Shown here piece after piece: positions 26,587 to 35,521 of a stretch of DNA of 40,139 nt. Below the pieces are notes generated by a model. The model made no database searches and was not told where the DNA came from. It saw only the letters and a program-made list of their open reading frames with translations. Position numbers and translations under genes: made by a program. This DNA comes from Burkholderia sp. E7m39 (GTDB lineage: Bacteria; Pseudomonadota; Gammaproteobacteria; Burkholderiales; Burkholderiaceae). The stretch lies in the NCBI GenBank assembly GCA_001319865.1, contig BBSL01000040.1:1-40139 (forward strand), read 5' to 3'. Every line of letters begins with the position of its first letter. Within the stretch, counting starts at the first letter, position 1.

Positions 26587-27777
26587 ATGCGTACCGTCTC
26601 TGCTGGCCGCTTCGGCTCTCTCTACCGCTTCGCTGCGCGCGCCTTCGCGGCGCTCGCGCTGGCGTGCGCCGCGCTCCCCGTCACGGCGCCCGTCGCCCAC
26701 GCTGAGCGCCTGAAAGACCTCGTGCAGATCCAGGGCGTGCGCGACAACCCGCTGATCGGTTATGGCCTCGTCGTCGGCCTCGACGGCACGGGCGACCAGA
26801 CGATGCAGACGCCGTTCACGACGCAGACACTCGCGAACATGCTCGCGAACCTCGGCATCTCGATCAACAACCAGCAGGCGGGCTCGAACACGTCCAGCTC
26901 GAACGCGCTGTCCAGCATGCAGCTGAAGAACGTCGCCGCCGTCATGGTGACGGCGTCGCTGCCCGCGTTCGCGCGGCCAGGCGAAGCGATCGACGTGACG
27001 GTGTCCTCGCTCGGCAACGCGAAGAGCCTGCGCGGCGGCACGCTGCTGCTCACGCCGCTCAAGGGCGCGGACGGCCAGGTGTATGCGCTCGCGCAGGGCA
27101 ACATGGCCGTCGGCGGCGCGGGGGCGAGCGCGAACGGCAGCAAGGTGCAGGTGAACCAGCTCGCGGCGGGCCGCATCACGGGCGGCGCGATCGTCGAGCG
27201 CTCGGTGCCGACCACGATTTCGCAAGCGGGCACGATGCAGCTCGATCTGAACGACATGGACTACGACACGACGCAGCGCATCACGGCCGCGATCAACAAT
27301 GCGTTCGGCTTCGGCACGGCAGTCGCGCTCGACGGCCGCACGATCCAGCTGCGCGCGCCGACCGACCCCGCGCAGCAGGTGCAGTTCATGGCGCAGTTGC
27401 AGAACCTCGATGTGAAGCCCGCGCAGGCCGCCGCGAAGGTGATTCTGAATGCCCGCACGGGTTCGATCGTGATGAACCAGATGGTCACGCTGCAGAGCTG
27501 CGCCGTCGCGCACGGCAATCTCTCCGTGATCGTCAACACGCAGCCGGTGGTGAGTCAGCCGGGCGCATTCTCGAATGGACAGACCGTGGTCGCGCAGCAG
27601 TCGCAGATCGCGCTGAAGCAGGACAACGGCGCGCTGAAGCTGGTGACGGCGGGCGCGAACCTCGCGGAAGTCGTGAAGGCGCTCAACGCGCTGGGCGCGA
27701 CGCCCGCCGATCTGATGTCGATTCTCCAGGCCATGAAGGCAGCGGGTGCGCTGCGAGCCGATCTCGAGATCATCTAA
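26587..27777 (+). CDS. flgI: Flagellar P-ring protein FlgI
   Basis: FlgI forms the periplasmic P-ring in the peptidoglycan layer, with FlgA as chaperone. The 396-residue precursor has a Sec signal peptide (cleavage after VAHA near residue 39). The mature protein starts [20 protein letters not shown], then [13 protein letters not shown], and the rest of the family pattern follows to DLEII. ATG 26587 is used. A GTG at 26581, overlapping the flgH stop as GTGA, is in frame and also possible. Confidence 0.96.
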   Translation: MRTVSAGRFGSLYRFAARAFAALALACAALPVTAPVAHAERLKDLVQIQGVRDNPLIGYGLVVGLDGTGDQTMQTPFTTQTLANMLANLGISINNQQAGSNTSSSNALSSMQLKNVAAVMVTASLPAFARPGEAIDVTVSSLGNAKSLRGGTLLLTPLKGADGQVYALAQGNMAVGGAGASANGSKVQVNQLAAGRITGGAIVERSVPTTISQAGTMQLDLNDMDYDTTQRITAAINNAFGFGTAVALDGRTIQLRAPTDPAQQVQFMAQLQNLDVKPAQAAAKVILNARTGSIVMNQMVTLQSCAVAHGNLSVIVNTQPVVSQPGAFSNGQTVVAQQSQIALKQDNGALKLVTAGANLAEVVKALNALGATPADLMSILQAMKAAGALRADLEII

Positions 27778-27789
27778 GGAACAACCAGA

Positions 27790-28722
27790 ATGAACTCCGA
27801 CACGACGCGCAACGCCGCAAACGACCTGACCAACCGGTTCGCCCTCGACGTGCAGGGCTTCGACGCGATGCGCGCGCAGGTCAACGCGAATCCGCGCGAG
27901 GCGATGAAGTCGGCGGCCAAGCAGTTCGACGCCGTCTTCACGCAGATGATGCTGAAAAGCATGCGCGACGCGACGCCGTCCGACGGTCCGTTCGACTCGC
28001 ACGACGCGGCCACTTTCACGTCGATGATGGATCAGCAGTTGTCGCAGCAGATGTCGTCGAAGGGTATCGGCGTGGCCGATGCGATGCTCAAGCAGCTGAT
28101 GCGCAACTCGGGCATGTCGGCCGACGATTTGAACGCGGGCAACAACGCCGCGATGAACGCGCTCGCGAAGGCCTATGCGAACCCCGCGAACAACGGCGCG
28201 CTGAAGATGGGCCGCGGCTACACGGCGAACAGCGCGCTGACACCGCCCGTGCGCGGCGACGGCTCATCGGACAAGGTGGACGCGTTCGTCGACAAACTCG
28301 CGGCGCCCGCGCAGGCAGCCAGCGCGGCGACGGGCATTCCGGCGCGCTTCATCATCGGCCAGGCCGCACTCGAATCGGGCTGGGGCAAGCGCGAGATCAA
28401 GAAGTCAGACGGCAGCACCAGCCACAACATTTTCGGCATCAAGGCGGGCGACGACTGGACGGGCAAGACAGTCGCCACCGTCACGACGGAATACATAAAC
28501 GGCCGTCCGCAACGGGTGGTCGAGAAGTTCCGCGCATACGATTCCTACGAGCAGGCGATGACCGACTACGCGAGCTTCCTGAAGTCGAATCCGCGTTATG
28601 CGCAGGTGATCAATTCGTCGCGCGACGTGAATGGCTTCGCGCAGGGCATGCAGCGCGCCGGCTACGCAACCGATCCGCACTACGCGAAGAAACTCATTTC
28701 GATCATGCAGAAGATGGTGTGA
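27790..28722 (+). CDS. flgJ: Flagellar rod cap and peptidoglycan hydrolase FlgJ
   Basis: FlgJ caps rod assembly and opens the peptidoglycan. The 310-residue protein has both domains of the beta/gammaproteobacterial form. The N-terminal rod-binding domain (about 25-110) contains KQFDAVFTQMMLKSMRDATP. The C-terminal glucosaminidase domain (about 165-310) has FIIGQAALESGWGKREIKK, in which Glu195 is the likely catalytic acid, then HNIFGIKAGDDW. It starts 12 nt after flgI and ends the rod-ring operon. Confidence 0.96.
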   Translation: MNSDTTRNAANDLTNRFALDVQGFDAMRAQVNANPREAMKSAAKQFDAVFTQMMLKSMRDATPSDGPFDSHDAATFTSMMDQQLSQQMSSKGIGVADAMLKQLMRNSGMSADDLNAGNNAAMNALAKAYANPANNGALKMGRGYTANSALTPPVRGDGSSDKVDAFVDKLAAPAQAASAATGIPARFIIGQAALESGWGKREIKKSDGSTSHNIFGIKAGDDWTGKTVATVTTEYINGRPQRVVEKFRAYDSYEQAMTDYASFLKSNPRYAQVINSSRDVNGFAQGMQRAGYATDPHYAKKLISIMQKMV

Positions 28723-29212
28723 TGCGAGCGTAGCGTTTTCTCGCGTGATACGGTGAAGCGCGGCCGCTTGCGGCGCCTTGCGACAGCGGTGCACAGCCGG
28801 CATGCCCCGTGGCGGTGTAGTGCCGCAAACCAGATGAACAGTCCGATCGCTTTGGCGGTCGGCTCGAGCCGCGTTTCTGCTGTGCCGTCTGTTTCCCGTC
28901 CTTGGCCACATTTCTCTTCCAGTCGCTGCACGTTCACTTGTGCTGCGTGCCGCATGCCGGGTCGATCCGCTTTTCGCGTCTGGATTTCGCGTATCCTGTC
29001 TTCGTTGCGGTGTCAAACGTTTGCGGAAAATATTTCGTAACACGGGTCTAAACTTTGGGCTGACGCTGCCGCTAAACAGTCACACCTGATACCGGAAAGC
29101 AGCACGAAAGCCCGGTCCCACGCGCGATTCGCGATCCTTGCAGGCGGGCTCAAGCCCGGCCCGCCACGCTCGCGAGACGTGCCCGCAAGAACGATGAGAA
29201 ATTGGCAAGGCC
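28723..29212 (+). other. Gap flgJ-ycgR carrying the ycgR promoter
   Basis: These 490 bases hold no credible gene on either strand. The only signal I can support is the sigma-28-like promoter at 29049-29075. No strong terminator is visible after flgJ. Confidence 0.5.
29049..29075 (+). promoter_or_regulatory. Sigma-28 (FliA) promoter of ycgR
   Basis: TAAACTTT (29049-29056), an 11-nt spacer, then GCCGCTAA (29068-29075), against the FliA consensus TAAAGTTT-N11-GCCGATAA: 7 of 8 at each element and exact spacing. It lies about 138 nt before the ycgR start. Confidence 0.88.
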
Positions 29213-29962
29213 ATGAATACCACCCAGTCGAATGGTGATGATCTTGAGACGGAAGGCGTCGACTTCGGCCGACGCAACCCGCTCGAGATCGGCGTGCAAC
29301 TGCGCAACCTGCTCAATCGCGGCGATTTTATGACCGTGCAGTACAAGGGCGGTCAGTTGGTGACGAAGATTCTTGAAGTGGACGTGCGCGAACGCACCTT
29401 CACGTTCGACTGGGGCGCACTAGCCGAACAGAACCGCGGGCTGCTGTCTTCGCCTGAAGGCCATTTCCACGCGACACCCGATGGCGTGCGCGTTCACTTC
29501 GTCACGCAGACGCCGCGCGAAACGACCTTTGAAGGCCGTCCGTCGTTCGAAGCCGATTTCCCTGAGGTGCTGTACTACGTGCAGCGCCGCGAATATTTCC
29601 GCGTCGACGCACCGTTGCTGGACCCGTACACCTGCCGGGGCCGGCTGCCGGACGGCGAGGGCTTTCGCTTCGAGGTGCAGGATCTCTCGCTTGGCGGCAT
29701 CGCGATGCGCACCAGCGACGAGCGCGTGAGCACGCTCGAACATGGCGTGCAATTGCTCGATACGGAAGTGTTGCTCGGCTCGCTGGGCACGTTGCACCTC
29801 GATCTCGAACTGATGTCGAACCGCGCCGTCGCGCTGCCGAATGGCACGAAGCGTTACACGCTCGGGTTCCGGTTCCTGTCGTTGCCGGGGAATGCCGAGA
29901 ATACGCTGCAGCGGCTGATTACCCAGCTGGAGATGAAGCGGCGCTCTTTGGCGAGGGCTTGA
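29213..29962 (+). CDS. ycgR: Flagellar brake protein YcgR (PilZ domain, c-di-GMP receptor)
   Basis: YcgR binds cyclic di-GMP and slows or biases the motor by contacting the rotor or stator. The 249-residue protein has an N-terminal YcgR domain (NPLEIGVQLRNLLNRGDFMT, about 20-120) and a C-terminal PilZ domain with the RxxxR motif (QRREYFRVDAP) and DLSLGGIA, the D/NxSxxG motif. Both are intact, so c-di-GMP binding is likely. The ribosome site is weak. It has its own sigma-28-like promoter, and the enteric gene is likewise a late flagellar gene. Confidence 0.94.
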   Translation: MNTTQSNGDDLETEGVDFGRRNPLEIGVQLRNLLNRGDFMTVQYKGGQLVTKILEVDVRERTFTFDWGALAEQNRGLLSSPEGHFHATPDGVRVHFVTQTPRETTFEGRPSFEADFPEVLYYVQRREYFRVDAPLLDPYTCRGRLPDGEGFRFEVQDLSLGGIAMRTSDERVSTLEHGVQLLDTEVLLGSLGTLHLDLELMSNRAVALPNGTKRYTLGFRFLSLPGNAENTLQRLITQLEMKRRSLARA

Positions 29963-29972
29963 GTTTTTTTTA

Positions 29973-30108
29973 GCGCCTTCGCGGCGCGGGCGTTGCCGGT
30001 GTTCGCTGCCCTTTGCGTGGGCATTCGCGTTGTGCCTTCGCGGCGCGGGCGTTGCCGGTGTGTGTTGCCCTTTTCGCGGGCATCCGCGATAGCGCCTTCG
30101 CGGCGCAG
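29973..30108 (-). repeat. Left array of ~60-bp repeats
   Basis: GCCTTCGCGGCGC... begins at 29975, 30034 and 30094, so the period is 59-60 bases and a little over two units are present. The array is the inverse of the one at 30667-30890 and is more diverged. Confidence 0.85.
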
Positions 30109-30666
30109 GCGTTGCCCCTGTGCGGGGCGGCACTTACTTTCTTTGCCGCCGCAAAGAAAGTAAGCAAAGAAAGCGGGCTCACACCGCCAATCCTTGACAC
30201 GAACCCACGGGCTCCCGACATCCCCACACTTCGCGCGGCAGCGCACCTGCTCGCGTGTGTTGCCTCGCACTTGCGCGCGCCTCACCCACTACGCACTCCC
30301 CGTCGCGGCATACATCCGCGAAATGCGCGCGCCCTGTGCGGCAAACTCTGTGTAGGCCTTCGTGTCGCACAGGAAACCATCCAATCTCCATTGGTCCGCC
30401 CAGTTCGAGCGCTGCCTTACAGGGCGAGCCAACCTGCACACCGTTTACCGAAATGGGGCATTAAAACCTCGATACGGCTTGCCGTGCTACGGATACACGC
30501 AGCGATTGAGGCGTAAGCGAGCACGTTGGCAACCGATATCAACGAGCAAGCTGTGGCGCGAAGTGTGGGGACGTTGAGGGCCCGTGGGTAGGAACAAGCA
30601 TTGGCGGTGTGAGCCCGCCCGCTTTCTTTGCTTACTTTCTTTGCGGCGGCAAAGAAAGTAAGTGCC

Positions 30667-30890
30667 GCCCCGCACAGGGCCAACGCCCGCGCCGCGAAGG
30701 CGCAACGCGGATGCCCACGCAAAGGGCAAGCACACACCGGCAACGCCCGCGCCGCGAAGGCACAACGCGAATGCCCACGCAAAGTGCAAGCACACACCGG
30801 CAACGCCCGCGCCGCCCAGGCGCAACGCGGATGCCCACGCAAAGTGCAAGCACACGCCGGCAACGCCCGCGCCGCGAAGGCGCAGCAGAA
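30667..30890 (+). repeat. Right array of exact 60-bp tandem repeats
   Basis: Nearly identical units start at 30681, 30741, 30801 and 30861 (last one partial), each CAACGCCCGCGCCGCGAAGG then CGCAACGCGGATGCCCACGC. They differ at a few positions only. The period is exactly 60, so every frame stays open and gives Ala/Arg/Gln-rich spurious translations. Confidence 0.92.
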
Positions 30891-30961
30891 AGCGGAACCT
30901 CATCGCGAATGTCAGCGAAAAAAGCCCTGCGCAACAGAAGAACAAAATTCCATTCCCGCCC

Positions 30962-30988
30962 TCAATGTTCGCCTCGCGACGCCGATAT
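30962..30988 (+). promoter_or_regulatory. Sigma-28 (FliA)-like promoter of flgK
   Basis: TCAATGTT (30962-30969), an 11-nt spacer, then GCCGATAT (30981-30988). The -10 is 7 of 8 and the -35 is 5 of 8 to consensus, with exact spacing. It ends 66 nt before flgK. In enterics flgKL also have a FliA promoter. Confidence 0.6.
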
Positions 30989-31054
30989 ACAAAGTGTCCG
31001 GTCAACCTGGCGGAGCCCAAACCCCGCCCCTTACGCCGTCTTTCAGGATGACGC

Positions 31055-33028
31055 ATGTCCAGCAACCTCTTTAGCATCGGCCTCAGTGGACTCAACGCAG
31101 CCCAATGGGGGCTGACGACGACGGGCCAGAACATCAGCAACCAGGCAACGCCCGGCTACAGCGTCGAGCGTCCCGTCTACTCGGAATCGAGCGGCCAGTA
31201 CACGGGCTCCGGCTACATCGGCAGCGGCGTGTCGACGACGACCATCCAGCGCCAGTACAGCCAGTACCTGACGACGGAACTGAACAACGCGCAGTCGCAG
31301 TCCGGCTCGCTCAACAGCTACTACAACCTGATCGCGCAGCTCAACAACATGGTCGGCAGCCCGACCACGGGTATCTCGAGCGCGATCACGAGCTATTTCA
31401 CGAGCCTGCAGAACGTCGCGAACGATGCGTCGAATCCGGCAATGCGCCAAAGCGCGATCAGCAGCGCGCAATCGTTGGCGGACCAGCTCAACGCGGCGGG
31501 CGACCAGTACGACCAGCTGCGCGCGAGCGTCAACACGCAGCTCGGAGACGCGGTCAAGCAGATCAACACCTACACCGCGCAGATCGCGCAACTGAACGCG
31601 CAGATCCAGTCGCTGAGCGCGCAAGGCCAGCCGCCCAACCAGCTGCTCGACCAGCGCGACCTCGCCGTGTCGAACCTGTCGCAACTGGTCGGCGTGCAGG
31701 TCGTGCAAAGCGATACGGGCTATAGCGTGTTCATGGGCAACGGCCAGCCGCTCGTCGTCGCCGACAAGAGCTTCAGCCTGACGACTGTCACGTCGCCGTC
31801 GGACCCGACGGAGACGGCTGTTGCCTACGCAGGGCTCGCCGGTGCAGCCGGAACGACGACGCCGCAAATCCTGCCCGACAGCGCGCCGCTGGGAGGGCAG
31901 ATCGGTGGGCTGATGACGTTCCGCAACCAGTCGCTCGACCCCGCCGAGGCGCAACTCGGTGCGATCGCCACGAGCTTCGCCGCGCAGGTCAACGCGCAGA
32001 ACTCGCTTGGCATCGACCTGAAAGGCAACGCGGGCGGCGCGCTTTTCACGGTCGGCAATCCGATCGTCTACGCAAACACGAAGAACACGGGCGGCGCGAC
32101 GCTCGGCGTCACGCTGACGAATGCAGCGCAGCCGCCGGCGAGCGACTACACGCTGTCGTACGACGGCACGAACTACACGCTCACCGATCGCGAAACGGGC
32201 CGGGTCGTCGGCCAGTCGACCTCGCTGACCTCGCCGATCGGCGGCATGCAGTTCACGCTGTCGGGCGCGATGAATCCCGGCGATTCGTTCACCGTCGACC
32301 CGACGCGCGGCGCGCTGAACGGCTTCGGGCTGACGACGACCGACGGCTCGGCGATTGCGGCTTCGTCGCCCGTGCTGGTGTCGAAGGGCACGGCGAACAC
32401 GGGCAACGCGACGGTGACGCAATACTCGGTGTCGGCGGGCTATACGATGCCGTCCACCACGACGACCCTCACGTACAACGCGGGAACGGGCTCGCTCTCC
32501 GGCTTCCCGATCGGCTCGACCGTCACCATCGCCGGCACGCCGCCGACCAGCTACAACATCACGGCTGGCACGCCGAACGTGCCGTACAACCCGGCCATGG
32601 GCGCGTCGATGACCATCACGGGCGGCACGATCAACAACGTGTCGCTGCAGATCACGGGCGCGCCCGCGAACGGCGACACCTTCACGATCGCGCCGAACCC
32701 GGGAGGCGGCAAGGACGGCCACAACGCGCAGGCGATTTCGAATCTGGTGACGGCGAAGTCGATGGGCAACGGCACGCTGACGCTGACCGACTCGTACGCG
32801 AACTACGTGAACGACATCGGCAACCAGACGAACCAGGTGCAGGCGTCGAGCAAGGCCCAGACGTCGCTCGTGACGCAGATCACCACCGCGCAGCAAGCGA
32901 TCTCCGGCGTCAACATCAACGAGGAAGCGGCGAACCTGCTGCAGTACCAACAGCTGTATCAGGCGAACAGCAAGGTCATCCAGACGGCCCAGACGATGTT
33001 CCAGACGATCCTCGGCATTTTCAATTGA
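31055..33028 (+). CDS. flgK: Hook-associated protein 1, FlgK
   Basis: FlgK is the first hook-filament junction protein. The 657-residue protein has the axial N-terminus (IGLSGLNAAQWGLTTTGQNI, then SNQATPGYS) and C-terminus (NINEEAANLLQYQQLYQANS). It is about 110 residues longer than the enteric protein. The central part holds Thr/Gly-rich modules at residues ~364-416 (DYTLSYDGTNYTLTD ... GDSFTVDP) and ~510-548 (GDTFTIAP) that resemble pieces of FlgE and FlgL here. ATG 31055 follows an AGGA site. FlgN is its expected chaperone. Confidence 0.96.
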   Translation: MSSNLFSIGLSGLNAAQWGLTTTGQNISNQATPGYSVERPVYSESSGQYTGSGYIGSGVSTTTIQRQYSQYLTTELNNAQSQSGSLNSYYNLIAQLNNMVGSPTTGISSAITSYFTSLQNVANDASNPAMRQSAISSAQSLADQLNAAGDQYDQLRASVNTQLGDAVKQINTYTAQIAQLNAQIQSLSAQGQPPNQLLDQRDLAVSNLSQLVGVQVVQSDTGYSVFMGNGQPLVVADKSFSLTTVTSPSDPTETAVAYAGLAGAAGTTTPQILPDSAPLGGQIGGLMTFRNQSLDPAEAQLGAIATSFAAQVNAQNSLGIDLKGNAGGALFTVGNPIVYANTKNTGGATLGVTLTNAAQPPASDYTLSYDGTNYTLTDRETGRVVGQSTSLTSPIGGMQFTLSGAMNPGDSFTVDPTRGALNGFGLTTTDGSAIAASSPVLVSKGTANTGNATVTQYSVSAGYTMPSTTTTLTYNAGTGSLSGFPIGSTVTIAGTPPTSYNITAGTPNVPYNPAMGASMTITGGTINNVSLQITGAPANGDTFTIAPNPGGGKDGHNAQAISNLVTAKSMGNGTLTLTDSYANYVNDIGNQTNQVQASSKAQTSLVTQITTAQQAISGVNINEEAANLLQYQQLYQANSKVIQTAQTMFQTILGIFN

Positions 33029-33042
33029 GGCGTTGAACGACT

Positions 33043-34260
33043 ATGCGCATCTCCACTTCGCAATATTTCGGCATGAACGTCCAGACCATGGACGATCAGC
33101 AATCCACGCTCGCGCAGCTGTATCAGCAGCTGTCGAGCGGCGTGAGCCTCCAGACGCCGTCGGACAACCCCGTCGGCGCGGCGCAGGCGGTGCAGCTCAG
33201 CATGCAGGCCGCGACACTCTCACAGTACGCAGACAACCAGAACACGGCACTGGCGCATCTGCAGGCGGAAGACAGCTCGCTCACGAGCGTCAGCAGCGTC
33301 CTGAACGCAATCACGACACAGCTCGTCCACGCGGGCGACGGTTCGCTCAACGACGCCAACCGTGGCTCGATAGCGACAGAGCTGCAGGGTTTGCGCAACC
33401 AGCTAATGGGTATCGCGAACGGGACTGACGGGTCGGGCAACTACCTGTACGGTGGTTATCAGGCGACGACGGCGCCGTTTTCGGTCGCTCCAAGCGGCGC
33501 CGTGCAGTACAACGGGGACAATGGTGTGCAGAACGTGCAGGTCACGAGCACCCGCAACATCCCCGTTTCCGATACTGGTCAAGCGGTCTTCATGAGCACT
33601 TCGACTGCCGGCAGCGCGCCTGTGACGGGTGGCGCGTTGGGCAACTCTGGCACTGGCGCAATCAGTGGCGTGACGACGAACAACACGACCGACCCGACCA
33701 ATAGCGACAAGTTCACGATCAACTTCACGTCGGCGACAACATACACCGTCACCGACAACACGGCGAATACCACGAGCGCGCCGCAGACGTACACGGCGGG
33801 TCAGCCGATTACGCTCGGCGGCGGCGGTCAGAGCGTGACGATTTCGGGCGCACCGAACGCCGGGGACAATTTCACGGTTGCTCCTGCGGCGCGAACCGCC
33901 GATGTATTCGCCAATCTCGACAGCGTAATTGCCGCATTGCAAACACCTGTGAATGGACAGAGCGGACAAGTCAATCTCAAGAACGCGTTGAATACGGCGC
34001 TGACGCAGTTTCAGAATACGCTGAACAACGTGACAACGGTCCAGACCTCGGTGGGTGGGCGCGAGCAGGAAATTCAGGCATTGCAGTCCATCACGCTGTC
34101 CAACAATCTGCAGACGCAGAGCAATCTGGCCGATCTGACGCAGACCGATCTGACGTCGGTGATCAGCAAGTACACGATGACGCAATTCTCTCTGCAGGCT
34201 GCGCAGCAGGGATTCTCAATGATCCAGAAGCTGTCGCTGTTCGATTACATCGGGAATTAA
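33043..34260 (+). CDS. flgL: Hook-associated protein 3, FlgL
   Basis: FlgL is the second junction protein, contacting the filament. The 405-residue protein begins MRISTSQYFGMNVQTMDDQQ with the LYQQLSSGVSLQTPSDNPVG segment typical of flagellin-like proteins. It ends with the matching helix (SKYTMTQFSLQAAQQGFSMI). It is longer than enteric FlgL (317), largely through a module at ~215-281 (TTDPTNSDKFTINF ... GDNFTVAP) shared with FlgE. It is 14 nt after flgK. Confidence 0.96.
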   Translation: MRISTSQYFGMNVQTMDDQQSTLAQLYQQLSSGVSLQTPSDNPVGAAQAVQLSMQAATLSQYADNQNTALAHLQAEDSSLTSVSSVLNAITTQLVHAGDGSLNDANRGSIATELQGLRNQLMGIANGTDGSGNYLYGGYQATTAPFSVAPSGAVQYNGDNGVQNVQVTSTRNIPVSDTGQAVFMSTSTAGSAPVTGGALGNSGTGAISGVTTNNTTDPTNSDKFTINFTSATTYTVTDNTANTTSAPQTYTAGQPITLGGGGQSVTISGAPNAGDNFTVAPAARTADVFANLDSVIAALQTPVNGQSGQVNLKNALNTALTQFQNTLNNVTTVQTSVGGREQEIQALQSITLSNNLQTQSNLADLTQTDLTSVISKYTMTQFSLQAAQQGFSMIQKLSLFDYIGN

Positions 34261-34265
34261 TCCTT

Positions 34266-34290
34266 TCTGGCCTTTCAGCCCAGAGTTTTT
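34266..34290 (+). terminator. Weak terminator after flgL
   Basis: A 5-bp stem TCTGG / CCAGA with a 9-nt loop is followed by GTTTTT, 6 nt past the flgL stop. It lies between convergent flgL and fliR. Confidence 0.4.
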
Positions 34291-34299
34291 CTGGAAGCG

Positions 34300-34372
34300 C
34301 CTTGGTCTTCGGCGTTGCGCCTCTCGGCCAAGGCGTCGCCGCTGTGCGGGACGGCGCAACGCGGATGCCATC
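34300..34372. repeat. Degenerate fragment of the quasi-palindromic repeat
   Basis: Bases 34333-34356 match the 24-bp arm of the larger elements at 20 of 24 positions. CAACGCGGATGCC follows, as in the 60-bp units. Only one arm is present. Confidence 0.6.
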
Positions 34373-34383
34373 GAAAACTACAA

Positions 34384-35166
34384 CTACAAAAACCCAGCGG
34401 CCACGCGCCCCATCTCCTCGATCCCGTTCTCGAACGCGCGCGCGAAGAAAGGCATCATATTCGGCAGCAGCAGCTGGATCAGCAGCAAACCCGTGACGAC
34501 GGTCAGCGGCAATCCCACCTGAAACACGCCGATCTGCGGCGCAGCCCGATTGAGAATCCCGAGCGCCAGATTGGTGATCAGCAGCGCCGTCACGATGGGC
34601 AGCGCCAGCATCAGGCCGCCGCTGATCACCGTGCTGCCCCATCCCGCCAGCACACGCCAGCCGCTCGCGCCCAGCACGTTCGCCGAAACGGGCAGCGCCT
34701 GGAAGGTCTGGATCAATGCCGACAACATCTGCAGGTGGCCGTCGAAAGCGAGAAATGCAAGCACGGCGATCATGTACATGTAGCGCGACATCACGTCCGT
34801 CGAGCCCGACGCGTGCGGATCGAAAAAGGTCGCGAAGCCGAGGCCCATGCTCATGCCCATGATGTCACCCGCCGCCTGCACAGCGCCGAACACGACCTGC
34901 ATCGTGAAGCCGAGCGCGGCGCCGATCAGGAACTGGTTGACGATGATCCAGATGCCCGGCGCCGAAAACACCGTGACCTGCGGCAGGGCGCCGATCGTCG
35001 GCGCGACGATGATCGTGATGAACGCCGACAGGCCGACCTTGACGCGTATCGGCAGCGACTTGTCGCTGAAGGCGGGCGCGGTCGCCACCAACGCAAGTAT
35101 CCGCACGAACGGCCACAGGAACGCGGTGAGCCAGACGTTCAGCTGCTCGTAAGTGACGGAAAACAT
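34384..35166 (-). CDS. fliR: Flagellar export gate protein FliR
   Basis: FliR is part of the FliP5Q4R1 export gate. The 260-residue protein is almost entirely hydrophobic, with about six membrane segments, and opens MFSVTYEQLNVWLTAFLWPF, then VRILALVATAPAF, characteristic of the family. The length is normal. It starts 31 nt after fliQ and is the last gene of the fliLMNOPQR run, convergent with flgL. Confidence 0.96.
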   Translation of the reverse strand: MFSVTYEQLNVWLTAFLWPFVRILALVATAPAFSDKSLPIRVKVGLSAFITIIVAPTIGALPQVTVFSAPGIWIIVNQFLIGAALGFTMQVVFGAVQAAGDIMGMSMGLGFATFFDPHASGSTDVMSRYMYMIAVLAFLAFDGHLQMLSALIQTFQALPVSANVLGASGWRVLAGWGSTVISGGLMLALPIVTALLITNLALGILNRAAPQIGVFQVGLPLTVVTGLLLIQLLLPNMMPFFARAFENGIEEMGRVAAGFL

Positions 35167-35197
35167 CGCGCGCCGAAAGAGAGAAAAAGAAACGCGC

Positions 35198-35467
35198 TCA
35201 GTTAGCGAGCGTCGGAATGCTGGTGAACATGTGGCGCATGTAGTCGAGCATTTTCGCGAGCATCCACGGCCCGATCAGCACCAGCGTCACGGCGATTGCG
35301 AACAGCTTCGGAATGAACGACAGCGTCGTTTCGTTGATCTGCGTCGCGGCCTGGAACAGGCTCACGATCAGACCGACCACCAGCCCCACGAAGAGCGGCG
35401 GCGCGGCCAGCAGCAAGGCGACGTACATCGCTTCGTGCGCGAGGGTGGTGACGGTTTCCGGCGTCAT
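35198..35467 (-). CDS. fliQ: Flagellar export gate protein FliQ
   Basis: FliQ is a small gate subunit of 89 residues with two membrane hairpins (MYVALLLAAPPLFVGLVVGL; LFAIAVTLVLIGPWMLAKML). The conserved FQAATQINETTLSFIPK sequence sits between them. ATG 35467 has a GGAGAG site upstream. It lies 54 nt after fliP. Confidence 0.96.
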   Translation of the reverse strand: MTPETVTTLAHEAMYVALLLAAPPLFVGLVVGLIVSLFQAATQINETTLSFIPKLFAIAVTLVLIGPWMLAKMLDYMRHMFTSIPTLAN

Positions 35468-35521
35468 GATGCAACTCTCCCGGTGGTCGTGAACGTCAGG
35501 CGTGGACGTCGAGCGTGGACG

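Larger units (their letters stand above)
29973..30890. repeat. Large quasi-palindromic repeat element, copy 1, with flanking 60-bp repeats
   Basis: Copy 1 is bounded by inverted 24-bp arms at 30109-30132 and 30663-30686 (one mismatch; GCGTTGCCCC...GGGGCGGCA). Just inside each arm is a 14-bp hairpin (CTTACTTTCTTTGC with its complement): 30133-30164 and 30631-30662. Further inside, 30165-30250 and 30545-30622 are also imperfect inverses (GCGGGCTCACACCGCCAAT; CCCACGGGC; CCCCACACTTCGCGC). Outside the arms, 60-bp units run outward on both sides in opposite orientation. Open frames across it (FFAAAKKVS, RRKESK and the like) follow the repeats and are not genes. Confidence 0.85.

Noticed and set aside
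29970..30577. Short frames encoding FFAAAKKVS-like peptides in the palindromic element
   Set aside because: The sequence follows the inverted repeat on both strands and recurs at 39453-39692; it is a translation of the hairpin, not a gene.
29973..30890. CRISPR array
   Set aside because: The 60-bp units are contiguous and almost identical, with no variable spacers, and no cas genes are nearby.
30628..31115. Overlapping open frames of 130-170 codons across the repeat block
   Set aside because: They stay open only because the repeat period is 60, show the same Ala/Arg/Gln-rich translation in several frames and lack ribosome sites.
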